Assembly: GCF_040096055.1 (NCBI RefSeq)
Contig: NZ_JBBMFK010000008.1
Span: 70,520 to 134,519 of the forward strand
Reading direction: 5' to 3'
Length of the DNA: 64,000 bases
Source: Pseudoflavonifractor intestinihominis
GTDB taxonomy: Bacteria; Bacillota; Clostridia; Oscillospirales; Oscillospiraceae
Position numbers and translations under genes: made by a program. Under the pieces are notes generated by a model. That model made no database searches and was not told the DNA's origin. It saw only the letters and a program-made list of their open reading frames with translations. Of the stretch, positions 9,901 through 16,193 are shown one piece after another. The number at the start of each line of letters is the position of its first letter. Position 1 is the first letter of the stretch.

Positions 9901-11239
9901 AGGAGAAAATGCTCATCCGGTAGCCATCGCCGCTGACGCACTGGAACGTACCTTTCTTGATGGTCAGGGTACCCACGCCGTCCACCGCGGCATCCGCCAG
10001 GGCCTGCCCGGTGGCCTTCGCCACAGAGACCGCGGGGATATAGTAGGTGTTGATGGACATATAGAACGTGCCGGAGACATTGTTGTAGATGATGATCGCC
10101 GCCGCCTTTGCGTTGTTGGCGTAGCCTACCTTCTCATTGAAGGAGATGGAGCCGCGGGAGACCACAGCGATCTTGCCCTCCACATCCAGGCCTTCGTAAT
10201 CCTCGGCTGCACCGTAACCGGGGACCATGACATACTGGTAGTCGCCCTCCTCCAGCTCGCTGAAGGCATGGACGCCCTCCACGCCTGTGGGGGCGTTGTC
10301 CACGTAGGGGTAAGCCTGTCCGTCCAACATAAAGCCCACGCCCGTCTCAAAGGCGTTATTGACGCTGGCCACAGTGGTGCCGCTCATCGTGGTGCCGGGG
10401 GAGGCCAGCGTGCCGGTGTCCGGGTTGTCGGTAAGAGCCAGATCCAGTCCCCAGTTGTTCCCATAGGCCACGCTGTAGCTGTTGCCAGCCGCAACCGCCA
10501 GGAAGATGCCCGCTTTCTCCACGCTGGCATAGATATCGTCATAGGTGGGGACAGACTCGCCCACGTAGGTGAAGCCCGCCGTGGAGCCCAGGCTCATGTT
10601 GATGACATCCACACCCAGCCGGACCGCGTCCTCCACGCCGGCCAGAATGTCGGCGTAGCTGCCGGAGCCCTCATCGCTCATGACCTTGAACACAGCGATC
10701 TGGGCCTCGGGCGCAACACCGCGGAAACCGTTCTCCTTGCCGTCATTGCCGGCGCAGATACCGGAAACATGGGTGCCGTGGTCGGAGCCCCCGTTGTGGT
10801 CGACACGGGTGGTCTTGTCGAAATAGTTGAAGGCAAAGGGCATCTTGGGGCTGATATAGCGCGCAGTGGTGGCGTGCATATCCACGCGGAGGTTCTGCAC
10901 ATCCGTCTGGGTCAGCCGGGGATTCTCCGGCGCAACGCTGAAGGCGTCGTGGTCGGTATCAATGCCGCTGTCCAGGACGGCGATCACCATGCCCTCGCCC
11001 TTGTAGCCCAGATCGTCCCACACCTTGGCAACCTCCTCCATCTGGGAGGCGGAACTCATCAGGGGGTCCACGGTAAAGGTGGGGGCCACATAGACACAGG
11101 AGACCCCGTCCAGCTCACTGATGGCCTCCATGTCGCCAAAGGCCACATCCATGGCGATGGCGTTGGTAGCCAGGGTGTACCGGTACTGTACGTCTGCCTT
11201 CTCGCCGTCAAGCACCTCTTCTTCGATGCTCTGGATCAC
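6968..11239 (-). CDS. Subtilisin-like (S8) surface peptidase with cohesin and SLH domains, main body
   Basis: This frame encodes 1423 residues of a cell-surface serine protease. In order: an inhibitor-I9-like propeptide remnant (to about 55), an S8 catalytic domain with Asp90 (AVLDSGID), His154 (DHGTHVSG) and Ser483 (SGTSMACP), a PA-type insert between His and Ser, Fn3/C5a-peptidase-like modules, a Big_2-like Ig domain near 1010-1075, a cohesin-like domain near 1085-1220, and three SLH repeats to the C-terminus, which bind cell-wall polymer. The frame has no signal peptide. The signal peptide lies in another frame at 11236-11595, and homology resumes in this frame just before residue 1, so the gene has a single frameshift near 11285-11305. 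The GTG at 11239 is only the first usable start. Unless the frameshift is a sequencing error or is bypassed, the enzyme would not be exported. Confidence 0.9.
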   Translation of the reverse strand: MIQSIEEEVLDGEKADVQYRYTLATNAIAMDVAFGDMEAISELDGVSCVYVAPTFTVDPLMSSASQMEEVAKVWDDLGYKGEGMVIAVLDSGIDTDHDAFSVAPENPRLTQTDVQNLRVDMHATTARYISPKMPFAFNYFDKTTRVDHNGGSDHGTHVSGICAGNDGKENGFRGVAPEAQIAVFKVMSDEGSGSYADILAGVEDAVRLGVDVINMSLGSTAGFTYVGESVPTYDDIYASVEKAGIFLAVAAGNSYSVAYGNNWGLDLALTDNPDTGTLASPGTTMSGTTVASVNNAFETGVGFMLDGQAYPYVDNAPTGVEGVHAFSELEEGDYQYVMVPGYGAAEDYEGLDVEGKIAVVSRGSISFNEKVGYANNAKAAAIIIYNNVSGTFYMSINTYYIPAVSVAKATGQALADAAVDGVGTLTIKKGTFQCVSGDGYRMSIFSSWGATPDLRLEPDITAVGGNVYSSLDNNTYGSSSGTSMACPNLAGCALLVRQYMKDKTSSNYVAFEGLTGYESNLLANTLLMNTAAQLQDEDGHTYSPRRQGAGLVQVEKAMSTTSYLTVDGMNRPKIELGDDADRRGAYTLTFNVTNFADTSVTFALDTQVMAESVLEQDGLSFIAEKPYDLTDLTSINYMTGKTVKVNANSTETVTIQLQLSNQAKAYLNENFANGMYVEGYVTLTPVGEGNNGVTLSLPYMGYYGDWAAPSIMDQGTYADGVDSMSSQYENCAFSGVIYPNEETGELENNSYFELGFNPYWEMQDSEHPDGVPFYADRISMTTQEAVQNGEQQGVFAISGLYVSLLRNAKTIRYAITDTETGDVYWQDTAFYVPKSYYMSSAGMCVPAVEPIVWYGTDANDNYLPDGTTVELPVHAELDYARGEQTWSMPITIDNSAPELVSLTTYQAGEKTMARLKARDNHYLAYILVQDMDTQEKIFETPVAEFQRGATTVVEFDVTGHTNLGVLLGDYAFNETVDESISLGEPASFGMAPAAMDLQVAETGSLTVYGAAAEDVSFTSEDESVATVDAAGVITAVKAGKTRICASYEDQTAYCVVTVTDAEQTGPVDPVPTNGDLAVRISSPEKACEGDFVTVTLDVIENKFGFAAGDLIFHYSDDVLNLVKVTVGDMLENAEVAVNAPFGTGGASVDSQTSKGTVKAAFANDTDIQGTGTLLSFLFEVADDTADQEAYMNLTVTDLYQIDLSSFDTTELCPEVSLTVESKPEVPGIPLPDIPSTKPEPGDSDEDTDIPFTDVKSGEWYAEAVAWAVKESITNGTSATTFGPNADCTRGEVVTFLWRAAGCPAPQSDTSAFEDVKADTYYTDAVQWAVEQGITNGTSATTFSPDATVTRGEFVTFLYRYAGSPATSGTNRFSDVQAGAYYYDAVLWAAESGVTQGVTATAFAPNATCTRSQTVTFLYRAQAE

Positions 11240-11595
11240 GGCGTCCTGCTGGCTGTCAATGGCGTCCAGGATGCGCTCACCTTTTGCGGTGATATCCAGG
11301 CATCAGCCTGCTTCACCCACACGCCCACGCTCTTCCCGGCGGCAAACTGTGCCGTAACCGTCAGGAGCGGGCCATAGTTTGTGGCCTTCATCGCCACATA
11401 GCCGCCCACCTCAGTGTCGCTGCCCAGGGTAAGCGTGCAGTTTGTGCTCTGGTACTTTTCTGCGTCCATCAAATCGGTACTTGCGTCCCAATCCTCCACG
11501 ATGTCGCATGACAACTCGTTTTCTGCATATGCGCTCATGCCCAACAGCATACACAGCATCAGGATCAGCGCAACTGCCCGTCTCGCTCTCTTCAT
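11236..11595 (-). CDS. Subtilase 5' fragment: signal peptide and N-terminal region before the frameshift
   Basis: A strong ribosome site (GAAAGGAGAAATCAC then ATG at 11595) starts a 119-residue frame with a classic signal peptide (Lys-Arg rich start, hydrophobic core LILMLCMLLG, cleavage near AYAEN). The following 75 residues look like a normal secreted N-terminal region. After KQADAW the frame loses sense and stops at 11236, while the next frame continues with DITAKGERILDAIDSQQDAV into the protease propeptide. The two frames together make one gene, 6968-11595. One added or lost base near 11285-11305 explains the break. Confidence 0.8.
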   Translation of the reverse strand: MKRARRAVALILMLCMLLGMSAYAENELSCDIVEDWDASTDLMDAEKYQSTNCTLTLGSDTEVGGYVAMKATNYGPLLTVTAQFAAGKSVGVWVKQADAWISPQKVSASWTPLTASRTP

Positions 11596-11669
11596 GTGAT
11601 TTCTCCTTTCTTTTCCCGTAAATCCTGTATTTTCTGCGGATTTTCAGAATTTTTATTCTATCTTCTTTA

Positions 11670-11725
11670 TTATGAAACATTTATATTTCATAAATAAGAA
11701 TACATCGGTTCTGTATTGAATGCAA
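11670..11725 (-). promoter_or_regulatory. Subtilase promoter with inverted repeat
   Basis: On the minus strand TTGCAT (11720-11725) and TATTCT (11697-11702) are 17 bases apart. Immediately downstream is an inverted repeat, TTATGAAA (11670-11677) and TTTCATAA (11686-11693), with an 8-base spacer, placed where a bound repressor would block initiation. The ArsR-type regulator encoded upstream on the same strand is the obvious candidate to bind it; that link is inference. Confidence 0.5.
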
Positions 11726-11746
11726 CAGTTTTTTTGTGATGTTGAC

Positions 11747-11797
11747 AAAAAAATACGGCCCCGGCGCACCGCATTGCTGCGTGCGCCGGGGCCGTAT
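11747..11797 (-). terminator. Intrinsic terminator after the ArsR-type regulator
   Basis: A perfect 17-base stem (11753-11769 with 11781-11797), loop of 11, followed on the minus strand by seven T. It separates the regulator gene from the subtilase gene. Confidence 0.92.
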
Positions 11798-11813
11798 GCA
11801 ACATCCGCTGCGG

Positions 11814-12959
11814 TCAGGGGCCCTCATGCTTTGAGAACAGCTGCTCCCCCACCTGCTGCAAAAAATGTCGAACGCTCTCTTCGTCCGTCCGGTAATATAT
11901 GCGGTTGTCTACCCGCCGCAGGTTGAGCAGGCCGTAGGAAAAGAGTACATTCAGGTGCTTGGATATGGTACCGGAGGTCAGCTTCATCTCCCCTGCCAGC
12001 TCCAGGCCATAATATTCCCGTTGGGACAGCCGCTGCAGGATCTCGAATCTGCTCTTATCGCTGAGGAGCTTCAAAATATTCGACACATCCTCCATGACCT
12101 TTCCCGAGGGCTTCGTGCTGGTGTCAAGCCGCACCACCACGCCGATATTGGCAGTCTCTGCCGCTTCATCCTGCCACAGGTCCACGCGGGTACACCCGAT
12201 CCGCCAGAAGCAAACCGTTTCCTCCCATGTGGCGTCCTGTGCCGTTCCCATGTCGAATCCCAGAACGCTCTGCTTGAAGTCCCGCAGCCCATGGTGGGCA
12301 AAATAACTGCGCCAGCTGTCGATTGCCTTCTGAAACAGCGCATCGTGGCGCTGTAAGATCTGCTGCAGCCGGGCTGCCACCGGCCTGAGCCGCTCTTGCA
12401 GGGCATTCAGATGGGTCTCATACTCCATGAGTATCTTATAGATATTCCATTTACTCGCTTCCGGCAAAAACAGCTGATCCACCTGAGCAAAAAGCGACTG
12501 TGTCTCCTCCCCGCCGCATCTGACAAAATCCAGCCCGGAGTGGCTGATGCCCTGGATTTTGTAGTGGGAAAAGTTGTCGGATGCGCAGATATAGTACCGC
12601 TCCCGGCATGCTTTGATACTCTCGTCAAATTCTGCCGGACCGCCCTGCAGGAAGGAGTAGAGCACAATTTTTGCAAGACAGACCGTATCCCGGGCCGTTC
12701 CCCACTGAAATTTTTGAAAATAGTACTGCAGTTCAGGGTCCTCCCGGTCCAGTCCCTTTGTCCCCTCCGTCAGGATCTCCTCCAAAGTTCTGAACAGCGT
12801 CTCGTAGTATTCCCGCTCCGCTTCGGAGAGCTGTTCGCTGTACTTCAGGAAGAAGTTCCGTCTGGTATTGTGAAATGAGTCATTGTTCATGAACAGATAC
12901 AGCAGCTCAACTGCTTCCATCAGCAAATATGGCTGTGTAACGATCTTTACCCCTGGCAT
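11814..12959 (-). CDS. ArsR-type winged-helix regulator with a large N-terminal domain
   Basis: A 381-residue DNA-binding regulator. The last 85 residues form an ArsR winged helix: ILKLLSDKSRFEILQRLS, the recognition region ELAGEMKLTSGTISKHLNVL, and a wing around RRVDNRIYYRT. The first 290 residues are mostly helical and of a type I do not recognise; usual ArsR proteins are about 100 residues, so this is a ligand or partner domain fused in front. No metal-binding CxC motif is visible. The ATG at 12959 is chosen because GAGAGGAAG lies about 8 bases upstream; a GTG at 13025 has no ribosome site. Its position just upstream of the subtilase suggests that gene as a target. Confidence 0.75.
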   Translation of the reverse strand: MPGVKIVTQPYLLMEAVELLYLFMNNDSFHNTRRNFFLKYSEQLSEAEREYYETLFRTLEEILTEGTKGLDREDPELQYYFQKFQWGTARDTVCLAKIVLYSFLQGGPAEFDESIKACRERYYICASDNFSHYKIQGISHSGLDFVRCGGEETQSLFAQVDQLFLPEASKWNIYKILMEYETHLNALQERLRPVAARLQQILQRHDALFQKAIDSWRSYFAHHGLRDFKQSVLGFDMGTAQDATWEETVCFWRIGCTRVDLWQDEAAETANIGVVVRLDTSTKPSGKVMEDVSNILKLLSDKSRFEILQRLSQREYYGLELAGEMKLTSGTISKHLNVLFSYGLLNLRRVDNRIYYRTDEESVRHFLQQVGEQLFSKHEGP

Positions 12960-13055
12960 ACGCTGTTCTTCCTCTCTGTACGTATATTTCGAAAGGATTC
13001 CATCCATAGCATACCGTATTTTCACAGAAATGCAATATTATTTTCAGGCAAACCC

Positions 13056-13061
13056 ATTGTA
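13056..13061 (-). promoter_or_regulatory. Extended -10 of the ArsR-type regulator gene
   Basis: On the minus strand TGC followed by TACAAT gives an extended -10 about 95 bases before the chosen start. No strong -35 is seen, as expected for this promoter class. Confidence 0.4.
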
Positions 13062-13136
13062 GCATGATACCGGACTCCGCAGTTCCCGGGTCCGGATGCA
13101 GTGTGCCTCCGCCCGCGCTTCTACTGCCCGCAGACG

Positions 13137-13173
13137 AACGCAGCCCCTGCCGCTTGGCGGCAGGGGCTGCGTT
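13137..13173 (-). terminator. Hairpin after the permease gene
   Basis: A 15-base perfect stem (13137-13151 with 13159-13173) closes a 7-base loop 23 bases beyond the permease stop. The U tract is weak, so it may also protect the 3' end. Confidence 0.7.
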
Positions 13174-13195
13174 TGTTATGTACTTGTGCGATGGC

Positions 13196-14602
13196 TCAGT
13201 CCTCGTCGGCGTCCTTGCTCTTGGGCAGGAACAGGCTGAGCAGCAGGGCCACCACAAACACGCCGGCCACGGCATTGCCGTTGAAGATGTCGCCCACGGC
13301 AGAGGGGAAGGCGCTGAAGAAGTTGCCGTCGGTCTGGGTCAGGCCCACGCCCACGCAGAAGGACAGGGAGACGATGATCATGGTGCGGTCGTTGAACTTG
13401 CAGTCCTTGAGCATCTTGACGCCCTCATACAGGATGGAGCCGAACATCATCACGGTGCAGCCGCCCAGGACGGACTGGGGCAGGGAGTTGAAGAAGGCGC
13501 CCAGGGGCGGGAAGAGGGAGGCCAGGATCATGATCAGCGCGCCCATGAGGATGGTGAAGCGGTTGATGACGCCGGTCATGGTCACCAGGCCCACGTTCTG
13601 GCTGAAGGAGGTCAGGGGCAGGCAGCCGAAGCAGCCCGAGATGGTGCTGGAGAAGCCGTCCACGGCCAGGGAGCCCTGGAGCTCCTCGATCTTCAGGTCC
13701 CGGTCCAGGGCGCCCTTGCACACCGCGGTGGTGGCGCCGGTGGTCTCCGCCGCCGAGACCAGGAACACGATGGCGATGGTGAAGAAGGCGCCCAGGTCAA
13801 ACACCGGCATGTGCCCGGTGAAGAACACGGGCCGGGGCAGGCTGAAGAAGCCGATCTCCCCCACCGTCTTGCCGATGCCGGAGAAGTCCACCAGCGGCGC
13901 CACGCCGGCCAGGGTCAGGATGCCCGCCAGGATGTATCCGGCGATGAGGCCCACCAGGATGTTCAGGTTCTTGTACACGCCCTTGAGCAGGTAGCGGGAC
14001 ACCAGGCAGACCAGCAGGGTGAACAGGCCCACCAGCAGGTGATGCCAGGAGCCGAAGTCGGCGGCTCCGCTGCCGCCGCCCCAGGAATTCATGCCCACGG
14101 GCAGCAGGGACAGGCCGATGGCGATGACCACGCAGGAGGACACCACGGGGGTGAGGAAGCGCTTCCAGTACCGGGCGCTCAGGCCCACCAGGCCCTCAAA
14201 GATACCGCCCAGGATGACCGCGCCGATCATACCCTCATAGCCCAGATTGGGATTGGTGCAGATGATCAGAAGACTTCCAAGGAAGGTGAAGCTGACGCCC
14301 ATGACAATGGGCAGCTTGGAGCCGATCTTCCAGATGGGATAGAGCTGCATGCAGGTGCCGATGCCGGCGGCAAACATGGCGCACTGGAGCAGGCGGGTGA
14401 TCTCCACCGCAGTGAGGTGGTTTTCCGTCCCCCGCACCAGGGCGGCGCTGCACACAATGAGCACCGGGGCAAGGTTGGACACAAACATGGCCAGAACATG
14501 CTGCAGGCCGAAGGGGATGGCCTTGGACAGGGGGACGCGCCCATTGAGCCGGTAGATGTTTTCCGCAGTGACGGTCTTCACATTCGCTTCCTTGTTTTCC
14601 AT
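13196..14602 (-). CDS. Xanthine/uracil permease (NCS2 family)
   Basis: A 468-residue integral membrane symporter that imports a purine or pyrimidine base with a cation. It has about 12 to 14 membrane segments, an N-terminal QHVLAMF motif, the GxxPxxxG-like region KLPIVMGVSFTFLGS and the substrate-site SAAETTGAT segment characteristic of nucleobase-ascorbate transporters. The ATG at 14602 has AGAGGTG 6 bases upstream and is preferred to the one at 14617. It follows the xanthine dehydrogenase genes on the same strand by 190 bases, so xanthine, hypoxanthine or urate is the likely cargo. The upstream gap contains a structured leader. Confidence 0.9.
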   Translation of the reverse strand: MENKEANVKTVTAENIYRLNGRVPLSKAIPFGLQHVLAMFVSNLAPVLIVCSAALVRGTENHLTAVEITRLLQCAMFAAGIGTCMQLYPIWKIGSKLPIVMGVSFTFLGSLLIICTNPNLGYEGMIGAVILGGIFEGLVGLSARYWKRFLTPVVSSCVVIAIGLSLLPVGMNSWGGGSGAADFGSWHHLLVGLFTLLVCLVSRYLLKGVYKNLNILVGLIAGYILAGILTLAGVAPLVDFSGIGKTVGEIGFFSLPRPVFFTGHMPVFDLGAFFTIAIVFLVSAAETTGATTAVCKGALDRDLKIEELQGSLAVDGFSSTISGCFGCLPLTSFSQNVGLVTMTGVINRFTILMGALIMILASLFPPLGAFFNSLPQSVLGGCTVMMFGSILYEGVKMLKDCKFNDRTMIIVSLSFCVGVGLTQTDGNFFSAFPSAVGDIFNGNAVAGVFVVALLLSLFLPKSKDADED

Positions 14603-14683
14603 TTCTGCACCTCTCATCGTCTGATTGCTAAATTATATTTTTCATTACAAATAACTATTTTTTAGCTAAAAGAGGAAAAGAAT

Positions 14684-14744
14684 CCCTCCGGCCGGTCGTA
14701 CACATCTCACTTGGTTTGGATCGGACACTGACACAGCCGGAGGG
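14684..14744 (-). promoter_or_regulatory. Structured leader upstream of the permease
   Basis: On the minus strand a 9-base perfect stem (14736-14744 with 14684-14692) encloses 43 bases and is followed by a T-rich stretch, 80 to 140 bases before the permease start. It may simply terminate the xdh transcript, or be the closing stem of a regulatory RNA. A TATAAT -10 at 14632-14637 lies after it, so the permease can also start its own transcript. I could not match it to a known riboswitch consensus. Confidence 0.4.
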
Positions 14745-14792
14745 CGCGACAATTGGGATAGGATATGGATGCAAGCGCTTTTTCTGGGGCGG

Positions 14793-15299
14793 TTATACCG
14801 CGTCCGCCTCGGCATTCTTTCCAAGCCGGCGCAGCATGGTCTTTTTCACGGCCCGGAAGATGTTCTCATAGCCGGTGCAGCGGCAGAGATGGCCGGAGAG
14901 CATCTTTCGGATCTCATCGTCGGAGAACTCCCGGCCGGCGGCCAGCAGCTCTGCGGCGCTCATGACAAAGCCGGGGGTGCAGAAGCCGCACTGGACCGCG
15001 GCCTCGTCGATGAAGGCCTGCTGGATGTCGGAGATCTCGCCGTTGGGGCCGGCCAGGCCCTCCAGGGTCACGATCTCCTTGCCGTCGGCCCAGACGGCCA
15101 GATAGATGCAGGAGTTGAAGGTCTCGCCGTTGATGAGCACGTTGCAGGCGCCGCACTCGCCCACCTCGCACCCCTTCTTCACGCTGGTCAGGCGGAAGTC
15201 GTTCCGCAGCATGTCGGTGAGGGAGGAGCGCACGTCCACCATCTTTTCCACCTTTTTGCCGTTGATGGTGCAGGAGACCAGCTTGTACTGATTACGCAT
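14793..15299 (-). CDS. xdhC: Xanthine dehydrogenase family, iron-sulfur subunit
   Basis: A 168-residue electron-transfer subunit with two [2Fe-2S] clusters. The N-terminal plant-type ferredoxin fold has the ligands CEVGECGAC plus a later Cys in FNSC. The C-terminal helical domain has CGFCTPG and CRCTGY. It passes electrons from the molybdenum subunit to the FAD subunit. The ATG at 15299 overlaps the end of the FAD-subunit gene by 8 bases, which indicates translational coupling. Length and motif spacing are normal for the family. Related small subunits serve other molybdenum hydroxylases, so the substrate assignment rests on context. Confidence 0.92.
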   Translation of the reverse strand: MRNQYKLVSCTINGKKVEKMVDVRSSLTDMLRNDFRLTSVKKGCEVGECGACNVLINGETFNSCIYLAVWADGKEIVTLEGLAGPNGEISDIQQAFIDEAAVQCGFCTPGFVMSAAELLAAGREFSDDEIRKMLSGHLCRCTGYENIFRAVKKTMLRRLGKNAEADAV

Positions 15300-16179
15300 G
15301 GATCTCACCTCCCGAAAGACGAATTGCCTCCCTGAGCCCCCGCTCGGCCAGCACCACGGCGATGTGCTCCCGGAAGTCCTTGGAAGCTCGCCAGCTGTCT
15401 CTGGGGTGGATGTCCTCCAGCACAGCCTGGGCCGCGGCCTTGATCGCCGCCTCGGTGACCGGCTGGCCCTTGGCCTTCTCCTCGGCGTGGACGGCCCGCA
15501 TGGGAATGGGGCCCGCCACGCCGTAGGCGATGCGCACGTCCTCCATGGTCTGCTTGTCCGCAGACAGCTTGACGTTGACCGAGCAGCCGATGGTGGCGAT
15601 GTCCATGGCGTTGCGCATGGCGTACTTGATGTAATGTCCCTTGTACCCCTCATAGGAGGACTTGGGGATGATAATGGCGGTCTGCAGCTCGCCGGGGCGC
15701 AGGTTCACCTGGCCCGCCTTGATGTAGAACGTCTGGATGGGGATGCGCCGCACCCCCTCGGGGCCGGTGATCTCCACGATGGCGTCCCAGGCGAAGAGGG
15801 TGGAGGCCGAGTCCGCCGACGTGACGCCGTTGCAGGTGTTGCCGCCGATGGTGCCGATGTTGCGGATCTGAGGGCCGCCCACCATGTCCACCGCCTCGCC
15901 CAGCACCTTGATGTGCTGCTGGATCAGGGGGTCCCGGGTGATGTGGGAGAAGCTGGTGAGGGAGCCGATCCGGAGGGCGCCGTCCTCCTCCAGGGAGACG
16001 CCCCGCAGCTCATCCAGCATGTAGATACTCACCAGTTCCCTGCCGGCCCGCTTTCCATCCCGAATCTGGACCAGCACGTCGCTGCCGCCGGCAATGATCT
16101 GGGCCTCCGGATGCTCCACCAGAAGCTGCACCGCGTGGGGTACGCTCTCAGCCTCATAGAGCGCTTTGATATCATACAT
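15292..16179 (-). CDS. xdhB: Xanthine dehydrogenase family, FAD-binding subunit
   Basis: A 295-residue FAD subunit of the molybdenum hydroxylase family. The N-terminal FAD-binding part has IIAGGSDVLVQIRDGK near residue 32 and GGPQIRNIGTIGGN near 100, both typical. A CO-dehydrogenase-flavoprotein C-terminal domain follows. It takes electrons from the iron-sulfur subunit and hands them to NAD or another acceptor. It sits between the molybdenum subunit (14 bases upstream) and the iron-sulfur subunit (overlapping), so the three are one operon in the order A-B-C. Confidence 0.92.
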   Translation of the reverse strand: MYDIKALYEAESVPHAVQLLVEHPEAQIIAGGSDVLVQIRDGKRAGRELVSIYMLDELRGVSLEEDGALRIGSLTSFSHITRDPLIQQHIKVLGEAVDMVGGPQIRNIGTIGGNTCNGVTSADSASTLFAWDAIVEITGPEGVRRIPIQTFYIKAGQVNLRPGELQTAIIIPKSSYEGYKGHYIKYAMRNAMDIATIGCSVNVKLSADKQTMEDVRIAYGVAGPIPMRAVHAEEKAKGQPVTEAAIKAAAQAVLEDIHPRDSWRASKDFREHIAVVLAERGLREAIRLSGGEIHA

Positions 16180-16193
16180 AGACTGCTGCCTCC

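Noticed and set aside
8360..11377. A 1005-codon plus-strand frame opposite the subtilase gene
   Set aside because: Mirror frame of a clear protease gene; composition is typical of antisense GC-rich frames.
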